DNA from: Clostridia bacterium
GTDB lineage: Bacteria; Bacillota; Clostridia; Oscillospirales; Acutalibacteraceae
Direction of reading: 5' to 3'
Length of the DNA: 64,000 nt
NCBI GenBank assembly: GCA_024404025.1
Contig: JAKSQP010000001.1
Span: 186,001-250,000, forward strand
Shown in pieces: positions 36,644 to 44,798 of the stretch (position 1 is its first letter; each line of letters opens with the position of its first letter). The translations under genes and the position numbers were made by a program. The notes below the pieces were generated by a model. That model saw only the letters and a program-made list of their open reading frames with translations. It was not told where the DNA came from and made no database searches.

Positions 36644-38401
36644 TTATTTTTTCTTTTTGAGTTTTTCACAGAGCTCTCTGTCCGGCGTGACCCACATCGT
36701 GTTATATGTATGATAAATGACCTTGCCGGGCTTTGCGCCGTTAGGCTTTTTCAGCTCTCTGACCTCGGTATAGTCAACCGCAACCTGTGCTGATTCTCTT
36801 GCGCTGCTGTGATATGCGGCAAGTATCGCCGCCTGGCGGCAGGTCCTTTCGGGAATGATTTCACCGTTTCCGATAACAACAACATGAGAGCCGGGCATTT
36901 TCTGAACATGAAACCACGAATCGTCTTTTCTTGCTGTTTTGAATGTCAGAAGCTCATTCTGAATATTGTTTCTGCCAACGAGAATCGTATATCCGTCATC
37001 GGAAATATATTCCATCGGAGGCATCGGCTTGATTTTTTTTGATTTATCGTTTTTGGCACGCTTGAGATAACCCTGCTCATAAAGCTCCGAACGGATTTCG
37101 GCAAGTTCCGCATATCCGTCTGCTCTGTTGACCGCATCAATAACGCTTTCAAGGTAATTCAGTTCCTGCTCGCTCTGCTCAATCAGCTCGCCGAGCATGG
37201 ATTCCGCTGTTTTGGATTTGCGATATTCTTTAAAATATTTCTGCGCATTTGCCGATGGCGAAAGGGCTGGGTCGGCGGGAATGCGGATAATATTGTTGTT
37301 GTCATAAAAATTTGCAAGGTCGTAATAAAATGAGCCTTTCTGAAGCTGATATTGATTTGCAAAAATCAGCTCTGCGTTGATGCGCAGCTTATCTTTATCG
37401 GCGCAGGCTTCAAGTTCCGCTTTTCTGCTCTGCAGTTTTCTTGAAGCTCTTGCGGATGCGTTTGTTATTGTTTTCAGAAGCGACTGGCTTCTCTGCTTTG
37501 TGCGTTCAAAACGGTCTTTTTCATAATAAAAACCGTCAAGAAGCTCTGAAAAACTTCCGTATGTTTTAGCAGAAACCGTGAATCCGTATTGCGTTATATC
37601 CGTGAATGTAAAGTCAAATGGCTTTACATTTTCACGAATGAGCATAGTCGGCTCGGCTTTTCCGCTTTCAAGTATTTTTCTGATTGCTTCAAGTTCTTTT
37701 TCAAGCTTTTCGATATGAATCGGCAGAAGCTCTTCAACCGCAATGTCATTTCCGGCGCATTTTTCGGCGAGTTCACGGCATATCAACGGAGAGAAGCCCT
37801 GAAGAGTATCAAGAATTGCGCCTGAAAGGCGCTTGCCTTTGCATTCTTTTATTGCGGAAATGAGGCCTGAAATTTCGCTTTCGGCAATATTCAGCTTGTT
37901 CTGCTGCGGCGGAAGCTCATATATGAATCCGGGCAGAATCTGCCTTACGGAAGATTGCGTAAAGTCAATTCGCTTTACAGAATCAACAATTATTCCATCC
38001 GAATTTACGAGAATGATATTGCTGTGTTTTGCCATTATTTCAACGCAGAGGGTGAAAGTTACGGCATCTCCGATTTCGTTTGTGCCTGCAATGTCAAAAA
38101 ACAGCACTCTGTCAAGCCCGAGCTGGCGGATATTCGTTATCGCTGCAGATGAAAGATGTTTTCGCAGAAGCATGCAGAGCATCGGAGGGGCTGCTGGGTT
38201 TTCGGGCGCAGTTGAGGTGAGGTGCGCTCTGGGGCTATTTGCCGATGCGGAGATCAGCAGACGGTAAGCGCCCTCTCTCGTGCGCAGATGAAACACCAGT
38301 TCATCTTTGGATGGCTGGTGTATTTTTTCTATTCTGCTTCCGGTTATCTTTTCTGAAAGTTCCTGCTTCAATAAGCAGAGAGTAAGTCCGTCAAGGGGCA
38401 T
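36644..38401 (-). CDS. rqcH: Ribosome quality-control protein RqcH (NFACT family)
   Basis: Bacterial NEMF/Rqc2 homologue that binds obstructed 50S subunits and recruits tRNA-Ala to add C-terminal alanine tails. The NFACT-N domain begins MPLDGLTLCLLKQEL, a coiled-coil middle runs at about residues 295-440, and the NFACT-R region is ISDDGYTILVGRNNIQNELL...WFHVQKMPGSHVVV. 585 residues, normal. Older annotation calls this family fibronectin-binding protein. It lies 12 bp after the Nif3-like gene. Confidence 0.9.
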   Translation of the reverse strand: MPLDGLTLCLLKQELSEKITGSRIEKIHQPSKDELVFHLRTREGAYRLLISASANSPRAHLTSTAPENPAAPPMLCMLLRKHLSSAAITNIRQLGLDRVLFFDIAGTNEIGDAVTFTLCVEIMAKHSNIILVNSDGIIVDSVKRIDFTQSSVRQILPGFIYELPPQQNKLNIAESEISGLISAIKECKGKRLSGAILDTLQGFSPLICRELAEKCAGNDIAVEELLPIHIEKLEKELEAIRKILESGKAEPTMLIRENVKPFDFTFTDITQYGFTVSAKTYGSFSELLDGFYYEKDRFERTKQRSQSLLKTITNASARASRKLQSRKAELEACADKDKLRINAELIFANQYQLQKGSFYYDLANFYDNNNIIRIPADPALSPSANAQKYFKEYRKSKTAESMLGELIEQSEQELNYLESVIDAVNRADGYAELAEIRSELYEQGYLKRAKNDKSKKIKPMPPMEYISDDGYTILVGRNNIQNELLTFKTARKDDSWFHVQKMPGSHVVVIGNGEIIPERTCRQAAILAAYHSSARESAQVAVDYTEVRELKKPNGAKPGKVIYHTYNTMWVTPDRELCEKLKKKK

Positions 38402-38413
38402 AGATATTTCCTC

Positions 38414-39175
38414 TTATTTTATGTATTTTACGGGTGAGCATTGCGGAATGAGAATGGTTTCGATGTTATATTTCTTTCCGATCTCTTCTGCAAGAAGGCT
38501 CATCACGGGATTTTCCGTTTCAAAATGTCCTGCGGCTATGAGGGTTATTCCCGATGCAAGAGCATCAAGAAAATTACGGTGAGAAGCGTCGCCGGTAATG
38601 AAGGCATCGCAGCCCGCATCAACGGTATTCTGAATGAAGTCGCAGCCCGAGCCGCCGCACATTGCGATTTTTCTGATTTCTTTTCCGCAGTCCGCAAGTC
38701 TTATTTCGGCGTTGAGCTTTCTGCCGACATATTCCGCAAGTTCCACGCCGCTCATTGCTTCGGTTTCTGCAATTCTGACCATTGCCTCATCGCCGGAATC
38801 GGTAAGCGGATATGCCTTGAAGCCGAGTTTTGCGGCAAGGGCATCGTTTACTCCGCCGGAGGCTTTGTCAAGGCAGGTGTGAGCGCAGATTGCGGAAATG
38901 TTATTGTTTATCATCGTATAAACCGGATTTCCCTTTGCAACCGAGCGCACGGGCTTAAAGATAACGGGATGATGGCTGATGATGAGGTCTATTCCGTTTT
39001 TTGATGCGAATTCAGCCGCTTCGTTTGTTATGTCAAGAGCAAAGCCGATTTTGGCAACTTTTTGAGAAGCATCTCCGACCAGAAGACCGCAGTTATCCCA
39101 TTCACATTTTGTTTCAAACGGGCAGTATGTATTCATAAAGTCAACGATATTCTGAACCGTAATTTCATTTGCCAT
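38414..39175 (-). CDS. Nif3-like dinuclear metal-centre protein
   Basis: NIF3/YqfO family: metal-ligand motifs ISHHPVIFKPVR and CAHTCLDKASGGVNDALA near the N-terminal half, and GDASHRN plus AAGHFETE near the C-terminus. 253 residues, the short form without the inserted PII-like domain of YqfO. Molecular function is unsettled, though it is often described as GTP cyclohydrolase 1 type 2-like. It overlaps trmK by 11 bases, a conserved pairing in Firmicutes. Confidence 0.88.
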   Translation of the reverse strand: MANEITVQNIVDFMNTYCPFETKCEWDNCGLLVGDASQKVAKIGFALDITNEAAEFASKNGIDLIISHHPVIFKPVRSVAKGNPVYTMINNNISAICAHTCLDKASGGVNDALAAKLGFKAYPLTDSGDEAMVRIAETEAMSGVELAEYVGRKLNAEIRLADCGKEIRKIAMCGGSGCDFIQNTVDAGCDAFITGDASHRNFLDALASGITLIAAGHFETENPVMSLLAEEIGKKYNIETILIPQCSPVKYIK

Positions 39176-39848
39176 TGATAACCGCCTCCAGTTTTTCGGT
39201 TAATAATTCAAGCTTCTGATATTCTTCGTGTGTGCCGTGATCCTTTGCGGCATCAAGCTTGATTTTCAGCCTTTCGAGGGCTTTCAGAAGAATCTGTTTC
39301 GCTTCCGGTTTTTCGCATTCGATCAGTTTGCCGCAGTAATAATATGCTTCGTCAACATCCTGCTTTTCGCCGGTGTATTGCGCCGAAAGAGCGGAATAAA
39401 GCTTGCCGTCATCGGTGCAGGCATCCTCGCAAAGAATGGCGAACCCGTTTTCAACAAGAAACTTTCTTATATCTTCCGAATGTGACTGCGGCTGAAGAAT
39501 GAGTTTTTTTGAAGGATCCTTCAGCCAGTATGCACGGCTGACAAGCTCCGCCATAAGAGTTCCGCCCATTCCGCACATTATGAAATCATCTGCTTCAAAC
39601 GGCTCAATTTCATCAAATCCGTCCGAAAGGCGAAGCGTTATTTTATCCTGAATTCCGAAAAGCTCAACGGTTTTTTGAGCATTTGAAAGAGGACCCCTGC
39701 GCACATCGCACGCAAGAGCCTCTGAAGCAATTCCTTTTTCGATAAGATAAGCGGGGAGATAGGCATGGTCGGTGCCGATGTCGGCAATTCTGCTTCCGTG
39801 CCTGACCATATTCGCCGCCATCATCATTCTTTCGGAAAGCTTAATCAT
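39165..39848 (-). CDS. trmK: tRNA (adenine-22-N1)-methyltransferase
   Basis: SAM-dependent enzyme methylating A22 of tRNA. Motif I is IADIGTDHAYLPAYLI and the catalytic-site region is DFIMCGMGGTLMAELV, both TrmK hallmarks. 227 residues, normal. Its start shares one base with the stop of the DUF1858 gene, and it overlaps the Nif3-like gene, forming a tightly coupled three-gene unit. Confidence 0.9.
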   Translation of the reverse strand: MIKLSERMMMAANMVRHGSRIADIGTDHAYLPAYLIEKGIASEALACDVRRGPLSNAQKTVELFGIQDKITLRLSDGFDEIEPFEADDFIMCGMGGTLMAELVSRAYWLKDPSKKLILQPQSHSEDIRKFLVENGFAILCEDACTDDGKLYSALSAQYTGEKQDVDEAYYYCGKLIECEKPEAKQILLKALERLKIKLDAAKDHGTHEEYQKLELLTEKLEAVINGK

Positions 39849-40048
39849 TATTTTGCAAGGAAAGCGTTGACTTTTGCAACGAGTTCGTCAGCATTTACGC
39901 CGTGAACCATGCAGGCCTGAGCAACGGTTTCGTTTCTTGCCGAGGGGCATCCGAGGCAGTGCATTCCCATTTCGAGGAAGAAGGGAGCAACTTCACGGTT
40001 TTCATCAAGGATTTCGCCGATTTTCATATCTTTTGTAATTTCAGTCAT
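39848..40048 (-). CDS. DUF1858 domain protein
   Basis: 66 residues beginning MTEITKDMKIGEILDENREVA... with the conserved motif GMHCLGCPSA. DUF1858 proteins are small, redox-looking CxxC proteins of unknown function often paired with hybrid-cluster or tRNA-modification genes. Preceded by GGAAAGGAAG and a promoter at 40080-40108; it starts the trmK-nif3 transcript. Confidence 0.85.
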   Translation of the reverse strand: MTEITKDMKIGEILDENREVAPFFLEMGMHCLGCPSARNETVAQACMVHGVNADELVAKVNAFLAK

Positions 40049-40079
40049 TTTAAAAACTTCCTTTCCGGTTTATGCGTTT

Positions 40080-40108
40080 ATTATATCACTTATTTATAAT
40101 AATATCAA
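40080..40108 (-). promoter_or_regulatory. Promoter of DUF1858-trmK-nif3
   Basis: Minus strand TTGATA, 17 bases, TATAAT, 32 bases before the start codon. Confidence 0.7.
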
Positions 40109-40118
40109 TAGCTTGCGA

Positions 40119-40147
40119 TTGACAAAATTCACGGCACACTATATAAT
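40119..40147 (+). promoter_or_regulatory. Promoter of the flavoprotein gene group
   Basis: TTGACA, 17 bases, TATAAT. It is back-to-back with the minus-strand promoter, with 10 bp between the -35 boxes. Confidence 0.75.
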
Positions 40148-40191
40148 ACCTTATAATGGATTATTTTTTGCTTATGAATGGACGAGGATGA

Positions 40192-41403
40192 ATGAGGAAT
40201 TTTGATGTTACGGTCATCGGCGGATGCTCCGCAGGCCTTGCGGCGGCAATCAACGCAAAGAGACTTCATGAAAATCTGAATATCGCAGTTATGGAAAAGC
40301 TTCCGAGAATCGGCAAAAAAATTCTCGCAACAGGCAACGGAAGATGCAATCTCACAAATGAGAATGCGCTTTCGCATCCTTATCATAATTACGGATTTGC
40401 TTCATCTGCGCTGAATGACTATGACCCCGAAGCGGTCAAAGCCTTTTTCGTAAGTATGGGAATGCTTACGAAAACTGACGGTGAGGGCAGGGTATATCCG
40501 AGGAGCAATGCCGCTTCGTCGGTGCTTGATGCGTTGAGGTTTGAAGTTGAAAAATGCGGAATTTCCGTTTTCTGCGATACTGCGGCAAGAAAAATCCGAA
40601 AAACAAAAGACGGATTTATTATCAATGATGAATTTTTCTCAAAAAAGATAATTATTGCCTGCGGAGGAAAATCTTCTCCGGCGCAGGGTTCCGACGGCAG
40701 CATATTTGAAGCAGTCAGAGCTCTCGGGCATTCATTTACTCCGCTTTATCCGGCGCTTGTGCCGCTCACATCTCTCCCCGAACAAACAAAAGCTTTGAAA
40801 GGCCTGAGAGCGTCGGGAGTTAAACTGACCGCCGAATGCGAAGGCAGAAAAATTGCGGAATCAGGCGGCGAAATTCTCTTCACGGATAACGGGATTTCGG
40901 GCATAGCGGCGATGGAGTTGGCGGCTGAAATCAACGAAAATGTAAAGGAAAATATCTTTACACATATTGATTTTTTGCCGGAAATGAGCGCCGGTGAGCT
41001 TTCGGATTACATAAAAAGGCAATCAAAAATCAGAGGAAATCTCCCGGTTGATGAATTGCTGACGGGAATTCTTCCGAAAATGATAGGAATACAGATTTGT
41101 AAAGCAATAAACCTTTACAAGTCGGATAAAAAAGCATCATCATTAACAGAGGACGAATGCGAAAAACTTGCAGAGAAAATCAAGGATTTTTCTCTCGCCG
41201 TAACGGGAACAAAGGATTTTAAAGATTCGCAGGTAACAAGAGGCGGTATCAGAGTGAATGAAATTGATCCCGGAACGATGGAATCGAAAATCAGCAGAGG
41301 ATTATATTTTGCAGGGGAAATAATTGATGTTGACGGCGGCTGCGGAGGCTTCAATCTTCAATGGGCGTGGTCATCGGGTCTGCTTGCAGGCGAATTGAAA
41401 TAA
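40192..41403 (+). CDS. HI0933/BaiN-like NAD(P)/FAD-dependent oxidoreductase
   Basis: Flavoprotein with an N-terminal dinucleotide fold (TVIGGCSAGLAAAINAKR), the family motif GRCNLTN near residue 53, and the C-terminal FAD contact GEIIDVDGGCGGFNLQWAWSSG. 403 residues, typical. The family includes bile-acid-related BaiN and proteins of unknown function; no bile-acid operon is seen here, so the substrate is left open. GAGG lies upstream of the ATG. It is 10 bp before a second flavoprotein gene. Confidence 0.87.
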   Translation: MRNFDVTVIGGCSAGLAAAINAKRLHENLNIAVMEKLPRIGKKILATGNGRCNLTNENALSHPYHNYGFASSALNDYDPEAVKAFFVSMGMLTKTDGEGRVYPRSNAASSVLDALRFEVEKCGISVFCDTAARKIRKTKDGFIINDEFFSKKIIIACGGKSSPAQGSDGSIFEAVRALGHSFTPLYPALVPLTSLPEQTKALKGLRASGVKLTAECEGRKIAESGGEILFTDNGISGIAAMELAAEINENVKENIFTHIDFLPEMSAGELSDYIKRQSKIRGNLPVDELLTGILPKMIGIQICKAINLYKSDKKASSLTEDECEKLAEKIKDFSLAVTGTKDFKDSQVTRGGIRVNEIDPGTMESKISRGLYFAGEIIDVDGGCGGFNLQWAWSSGLLAGELK

Positions 41404-41413
41404 GGAGCGCAAT

Positions 41414-43021
41414 ATGCTTAAAATCAGCGAAATAAAGCTCTGCCTTGACAGCGGAGATGAAGAACTGAAGTCAGCCGCTTCAAAGGCGTTGAAATGCAAA
41501 GAAGAAAACATAAAATCAATAAAGATTCTCAAAAAGGCGGTTGACTGCCGCAAAAAAGAGAATATCTTTTTCGTCTACAATGTTGCGGTTGAGCTTAATT
41601 CGGATGAAAAATCCGTTCTTAACCGCTGCGGAAATCCCAGAGTTGAAAAATACACGGAATATGTGTATGAAATGCCCGAAAACAAAAGAACAAGCGGGTT
41701 AAGACCTATCATAGCGGGATTCGGGCCGGCAGGTTTTTTTGCCGCTCTTATTCTTGCAAGATCCGGGCTTAAGCCGATAGTTATCGAAAGAGGCAACGAT
41801 GTTGAAACAAGGACTGCCGATGTAAAGGGCTTTTGGAAAAGCGGAAATCTCAACACCGAAAGCAATGTTCAGTTCGGAGAAGGCGGCGCCGGAACTTTTT
41901 CCGACGGCAAGCTCACAACGGGAATCAAAGATCCTCTTTGCTCAAAGGTCGTTGAGGAACTTGTGAAGCACGGAGCGCCGGAAGAAATCGCATATTCATC
42001 TCATCCGCACATCGGAACGGACAGACTTGGCGGAGTAGTCAGAAAATTCAGAGAAGAAATAATTTCTCTCGGAGGCGAGGTGCGTTTCGGATGCCGCCTT
42101 TCGGATATAATCATTGCAAACGGCTATGTTCAGGGAATCAGTTATGTTGATAAAAACGGCGGAAGCGGAGATATTGAAACAGATACTCTTTTGCTCTGCA
42201 TCGGTCATTCAGCCCGTGATACCCTTGAAATGCTTCACAGAAAAGGCATTAATATGATTCAGAAGCCGTTTTCGGTAGGAGTCAGAATCGAGCATCCGAG
42301 GGAAATGATCGATAAAGCGCAATATGGCTCGTTTGCCGGCCACCCGGCTCTCGGAGCGGCGAATTATAAAATGGCTTGCCATCCCGAACACGGCAGGGGA
42401 GCCTATACTTTCTGTATGTGTCCGGGCGGCACGGTTGTTGCGGCGGCATCGGAGGAAAAAAGAGTTGTTGTCAACGGTATGAGCGAATATGCCCGTGATG
42501 CCGAAAATTCAAACACGGCTCTGCTCGTCGGCATTGAGCCTGCGGATTTTGGAAGCGAGCATCCTCTTGCGGGAATGCAGATGCAGAGAGAAATCGAAAG
42601 CACGGCTTTTGAGCTTGGCGGCGGAGATTATGCCGCTCCCGGCCAGACCGTAGGAGATTTTCTCAACGAAACGCCGTCAAAGAAATTCGGAAGCGTTAAG
42701 CCGTCATGCCCGACTGGTGTTGTTCCGTCGGATATCAGAAGAGTTCTCCCGAAGAAAGTTACGGATACGCTCGCTTCGGCAATAGTCCGGATGGATAAAA
42801 GTCTTAACGGTTTTGCCTTGTCCGATGCGATGCTGACTGCTCCCGAAACAAGAAGCTCATCGCCGGTCAGAATTCTTCGTGATGATCTTCTTCAGTCGAA
42901 CATCAGAGGACTTTATCCATGCGGAGAGGGAGCAGGCTATGCCGGAGGAATCGTTTCAGCTGCGGTTGACGGGATCCGCTGTGCGCACGCCGTGCTTGAG
43001 GATGAAAATGATGACTGGTAA
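41414..43021 (+). CDS. Uncharacterised FAD-dependent dehydrogenase (COG2509-like)
   Basis: 535 residues. A short N-terminal alpha/beta domain (about 1-85) precedes the FAD-binding fold IIAGFGPAGFFAALILARSG at about residue 97. Also typical are NVQFGEGGAGTFSDGKL and the C-terminal PCGEGAGYAGGIVSAAVDG. These features match the widespread flavoprotein group often labelled FAD-dependent dehydrogenase, of unknown substrate. AAGGAG precedes the ATG. The 3' end overlaps the next small gene by 14 bases. Confidence 0.85.
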   Translation: MLKISEIKLCLDSGDEELKSAASKALKCKEENIKSIKILKKAVDCRKKENIFFVYNVAVELNSDEKSVLNRCGNPRVEKYTEYVYEMPENKRTSGLRPIIAGFGPAGFFAALILARSGLKPIVIERGNDVETRTADVKGFWKSGNLNTESNVQFGEGGAGTFSDGKLTTGIKDPLCSKVVEELVKHGAPEEIAYSSHPHIGTDRLGGVVRKFREEIISLGGEVRFGCRLSDIIIANGYVQGISYVDKNGGSGDIETDTLLLCIGHSARDTLEMLHRKGINMIQKPFSVGVRIEHPREMIDKAQYGSFAGHPALGAANYKMACHPEHGRGAYTFCMCPGGTVVAAASEEKRVVVNGMSEYARDAENSNTALLVGIEPADFGSEHPLAGMQMQREIESTAFELGGGDYAAPGQTVGDFLNETPSKKFGSVKPSCPTGVVPSDIRRVLPKKVTDTLASAIVRMDKSLNGFALSDAMLTAPETRSSSPVRILRDDLLQSNIRGLYPCGEGAGYAGGIVSAAVDGIRCAHAVLEDENDDW

Positions 43022-43406
43022 TATAAAGCTTGAAAAGCTTGATGACAAAGCGCTTGCATTGAGAATGGTAAAATATATATCAACTCTTGAGAGCATCAAA
43101 GTCAGAGCGGAATATTTTTCATTGGGAGGCTGCCCGCAGAAAGAAATGAACGAGCTTCTTTCGGATTTCAGCAAAGTTCGTGATGCAGTCAGGAGCGATG
43201 CGCAATATCTAAATTTCAATAAAAATATCGGCGAAAAGCTTCTTCGTGATAAATATTTTCCGTCGATCTCGGAGGCTTCCGCCTGGGGACTTTATGCGGA
43301 GCCGGACGGATTTTCAAAAGATTTTTTCAAGGGCATTGATGATGCTCTTGAAAGGCTGACAAAATATTATTCGTTTGATTACTGGCAGATAATTGCCGAG
43401 CTTTAA
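43008..43406 (+). CDS. Small unrecognised protein
   Basis: About 132 residues, mostly helical in appearance and charged, with no signal or membrane segment; I do not recognise the family. Visible features are an N-terminal helix with KVRAEYFSLGGCPQKEMNEL and a Trp-containing end YSFDYWQIIAEL. GAGG lies six bases before ATG 43008, and an adjacent ATG at 43011 is equally possible. It overlaps the flavoprotein gene and ends a few bases before the MATE gene, so it is part of that operon. Confidence 0.6.
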   Translation: MMTGNIKLEKLDDKALALRMVKYISTLESIKVRAEYFSLGGCPQKEMNELLSDFSKVRDAVRSDAQYLNFNKNIGEKLLRDKYFPSISEASAWGLYAEPDGFSKDFFKGIDDALERLTKYYSFDYWQIIAEL

Positions 43407-43421
43407 CAGAGAGTGTGGAAA

Positions 43422-44777
43422 ATGAAAAGAGATTTTAAAGACGGAGCATTTTATAAGGCGTTTTTTGTGATGACCTTTACAATGGCTCTTCAGAATTTAA
43501 TAGTTTTCGGAGTTAACCTTGCGGATTCCGTTATGATGGGCGCTTACAGCGAAACGGCTTTGAGCGGGGTCGGGATCTGCAACAATATTCAGTATTTTCT
43601 GATGATGGCGGCAACCGGTACGGCTTCCGGAATGACGGTCATCGCATCGCAGTATTGGGGCAAAAACGAGATAAAGCCGATTCACAGAGTTTCTGCCGTT
43701 GCCATGTGGGTCGCAATTATTTTTGCGGCGGGAATAACAATTGTTTCCACTGCCGCTCCCGAATGGCTTATCAGACTTTTTACAGATAAGCAGGCGGTTA
43801 TTGAGCAGGCTGTTGAATACCTTGATGTCATAAAATATTCTTACATAGTTTATGCTGTTTCAACCATAATACTTTCCATATTGCGAAGCGTTGAAACGGT
43901 AAAAATCGGATTTTATGTTTCGCTTTCATCATTCGCAATCAATATTCTGCTGAATTACGCACTTATTTACGGCAGATTGGGTATGCCTGAAATGGGAATC
44001 AGGGGAGCAGCTGTTGCAACTCTCGTTTCGAGGGTTATTGAGCTTGTTGTGGTTGTTATTTATCTTCTGTTCATTGATAAAAAGCTTCGGTTCAGGATCC
44101 GTGATCTTTTCATAACCGATGCGGAAATGATAAAGGATTATTTCAAAACCGGCGCTCCGCTTATGTTCAGCTCTGTTTCCTGGGGAATTGCAATGAGCAT
44201 CCAGGGCGCAATCATCGGCAGACTTGTTGAATCCGCAATTGCCGCAAACAGCATTGCAACAACGATATTCCAGATAGCAACGGTTATCTGCTATGCTTCG
44301 AGCAACGCTGCCTGCGTGCTTATAGGAAAGACCATAGGCGAAGACGGAAGCATTGAGCTTATAAAACAAAGGAGCAGAAAGCTTCAGCTCATTTTCGTGT
44401 GTATAGGTGTTTGCTCAAGCGCAATTCTTTTGCTTTGCAAAACACTTATTATTGATTTTTATGATGCTTCTCCCGAAACCGTTATGTATACGAATCAGTT
44501 TATCTGGGTGCTTTCGGTTTCAATTATCGGCACGGCTTATGAAGCACCCTCGCTCTGCGGAATTGTTTCCGGAGGCGGTGCAACGAGCTTCGTGCTGAAA
44601 AATGATTTCATTTTTATGTGGCTTATCGTTCTGCCGGTTTCGGCGCTGAGCGCATTCGTTTTCAAATGGCCTGTTGTTGTTACCTTTGCATGCCTCAAGG
44701 CGGACCAGGTGCTCAAATGTGTTGTTGCATTCTTTAAGGTCAGAAGCTATAACTGGATCAAAAAAATCACAAGGTAA
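43422..44777 (+). CDS. MATE-family multidrug/metabolite exporter
   Basis: Twelve membrane segments in two six-helix halves. The first half has the MATE-typical NLADSVMMGAYSETALSGVG and GTASGMTVIASQYWG stretches, and the second half AIAANSIATTIFQIATV. About 451 residues, normal. MATE proteins use sodium or proton gradients to expel cationic compounds; the substrate is unknown. ATG 43422 is chosen over a GTG at 43413. Last or second-to-last gene of the flavoprotein operon. Confidence 0.85.
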   Translation: MKRDFKDGAFYKAFFVMTFTMALQNLIVFGVNLADSVMMGAYSETALSGVGICNNIQYFLMMAATGTASGMTVIASQYWGKNEIKPIHRVSAVAMWVAIIFAAGITIVSTAAPEWLIRLFTDKQAVIEQAVEYLDVIKYSYIVYAVSTIILSILRSVETVKIGFYVSLSSFAINILLNYALIYGRLGMPEMGIRGAAVATLVSRVIELVVVVIYLLFIDKKLRFRIRDLFITDAEMIKDYFKTGAPLMFSSVSWGIAMSIQGAIIGRLVESAIAANSIATTIFQIATVICYASSNAACVLIGKTIGEDGSIELIKQRSRKLQLIFVCIGVCSSAILLLCKTLIIDFYDASPETVMYTNQFIWVLSVSIIGTAYEAPSLCGIVSGGGATSFVLKNDFIFMWLIVLPVSALSAFVFKWPVVVTFACLKADQVLKCVVAFFKVRSYNWIKKITR

Positions 44778-44798
44778 TTCTTGAAAGGAGGGATAACA